The translations under genes were made by a program, and so were the position numbers. 22,337 bases of DNA from JALRHH01 sp964638875 (GTDB lineage Bacteria > Patescibacteriota > Saccharimonadia > Saccharimonadales > JALRHH01), in assembly GCA_964638875.1 (NCBI GenBank), contig CAZXBL010000012.1, positions 1 to 22,337 on the forward strand. Reading direction: 5' to 3'. Below, piece by piece: positions 22,337-22,337 of the stretch. Under the pieces are notes generated by a model. It did no database searches, was not told the DNA's origin, and saw only the letters and a program-made list of their open reading frames with translations. Every line of letters begins with the position of its first letter. Position 1 is the first letter of the stretch.

Positions 22337-22337
22337 A

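Noticed and set aside
1..22337. Alternative genetic code (UGA as Gly), known in some Patescibacteria
   Set aside because: UGA serves as the stop for rnhB and yraN at the expected C-termini, and no internal UGA is needed in any gene.
1..22337. CRISPR array, insertion sequence or prophage
   Set aside because: No regularly spaced repeats, transposase or integrase motifs, or phage genes are seen; the genes are mostly housekeeping.

Overview
The window looks like the genome of a Patescibacteria (Candidate Phyla Radiation) member, most likely Saccharibacteria (TM7). This is inferred from the protein set and not from any rRNA: a CAP-domain protein with an N-terminal and two C-terminal membrane segments, a type IV pilus ATPase without the usual cysteine motif, an M1 aminopeptidase, a lone malic enzyme, HrcA-type control of clpC, and very compact gene packing. 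The genetic code appears standard: UGA ends rnhB and yraN, and Trp is encoded by TGG. Three 10-N runs interrupt genes and behave as scaffold placeholders, not as measured gaps.

Layout. 1-643: the C-terminal end of an exported Ig-like protein (+). 674-4195: a compact minus-strand group with a membrane-anchored HExxH metalloprotease-like protein, a NUDIX hydrolase, RadA and a PIN-TRAM protein. 4264-6780: ClpC, preceded by a clear CIRCE operator and a near-consensus promoter. Divergent from it is an unannotatable 47-residue gene (6941-7084) with its own operator-like repeat, closed by a long bidirectional terminator. 7214-8365: NusA, with a perfect-consensus promoter and a terminator-like hairpin in its short leader. 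8495-11299: an M1 aminopeptidase with a structured leader. 11303-13345: a pilin-like membrane protein, YraN, RNase HII and ribosomal protein bL19 (minus). 13470-14606: malic enzyme (+). 14603-16201: PilB/GspE ATPase (minus), divergent from a SpoU methyltransferase (+), followed by the CAP protein (+). 17726-22336: a minus-strand run of a DUF948-like membrane protein, a YtxH-like protein, a DUF5665-like membrane protein and DnaE.

Functional themes are genome maintenance (RadA, RNase HII, YraN, DnaE, NUDIX), protein quality control under heat-shock control (ClpC), transcription and translation (NusA, bL19, SpoU), cell surface (pilus ATPase, CAP protein, pilin-like and Ig-like proteins), and peptide and malate use (M1 aminopeptidase, malic enzyme).

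The most interesting signals are regulatory. Six genes have a -10-like hexamer 6-9 nt before the start codon and no Shine-Dalgarno site, which suggests leaderless mRNAs alongside SD-led ones. Other notable signals are a probable attenuator in front of nusA, a CIRCE box over the clpC -35, and a structured leader with an overlapping small reading frame before the aminopeptidase. I did not find tRNA or rRNA genes, CRISPR arrays or insertion sequences.
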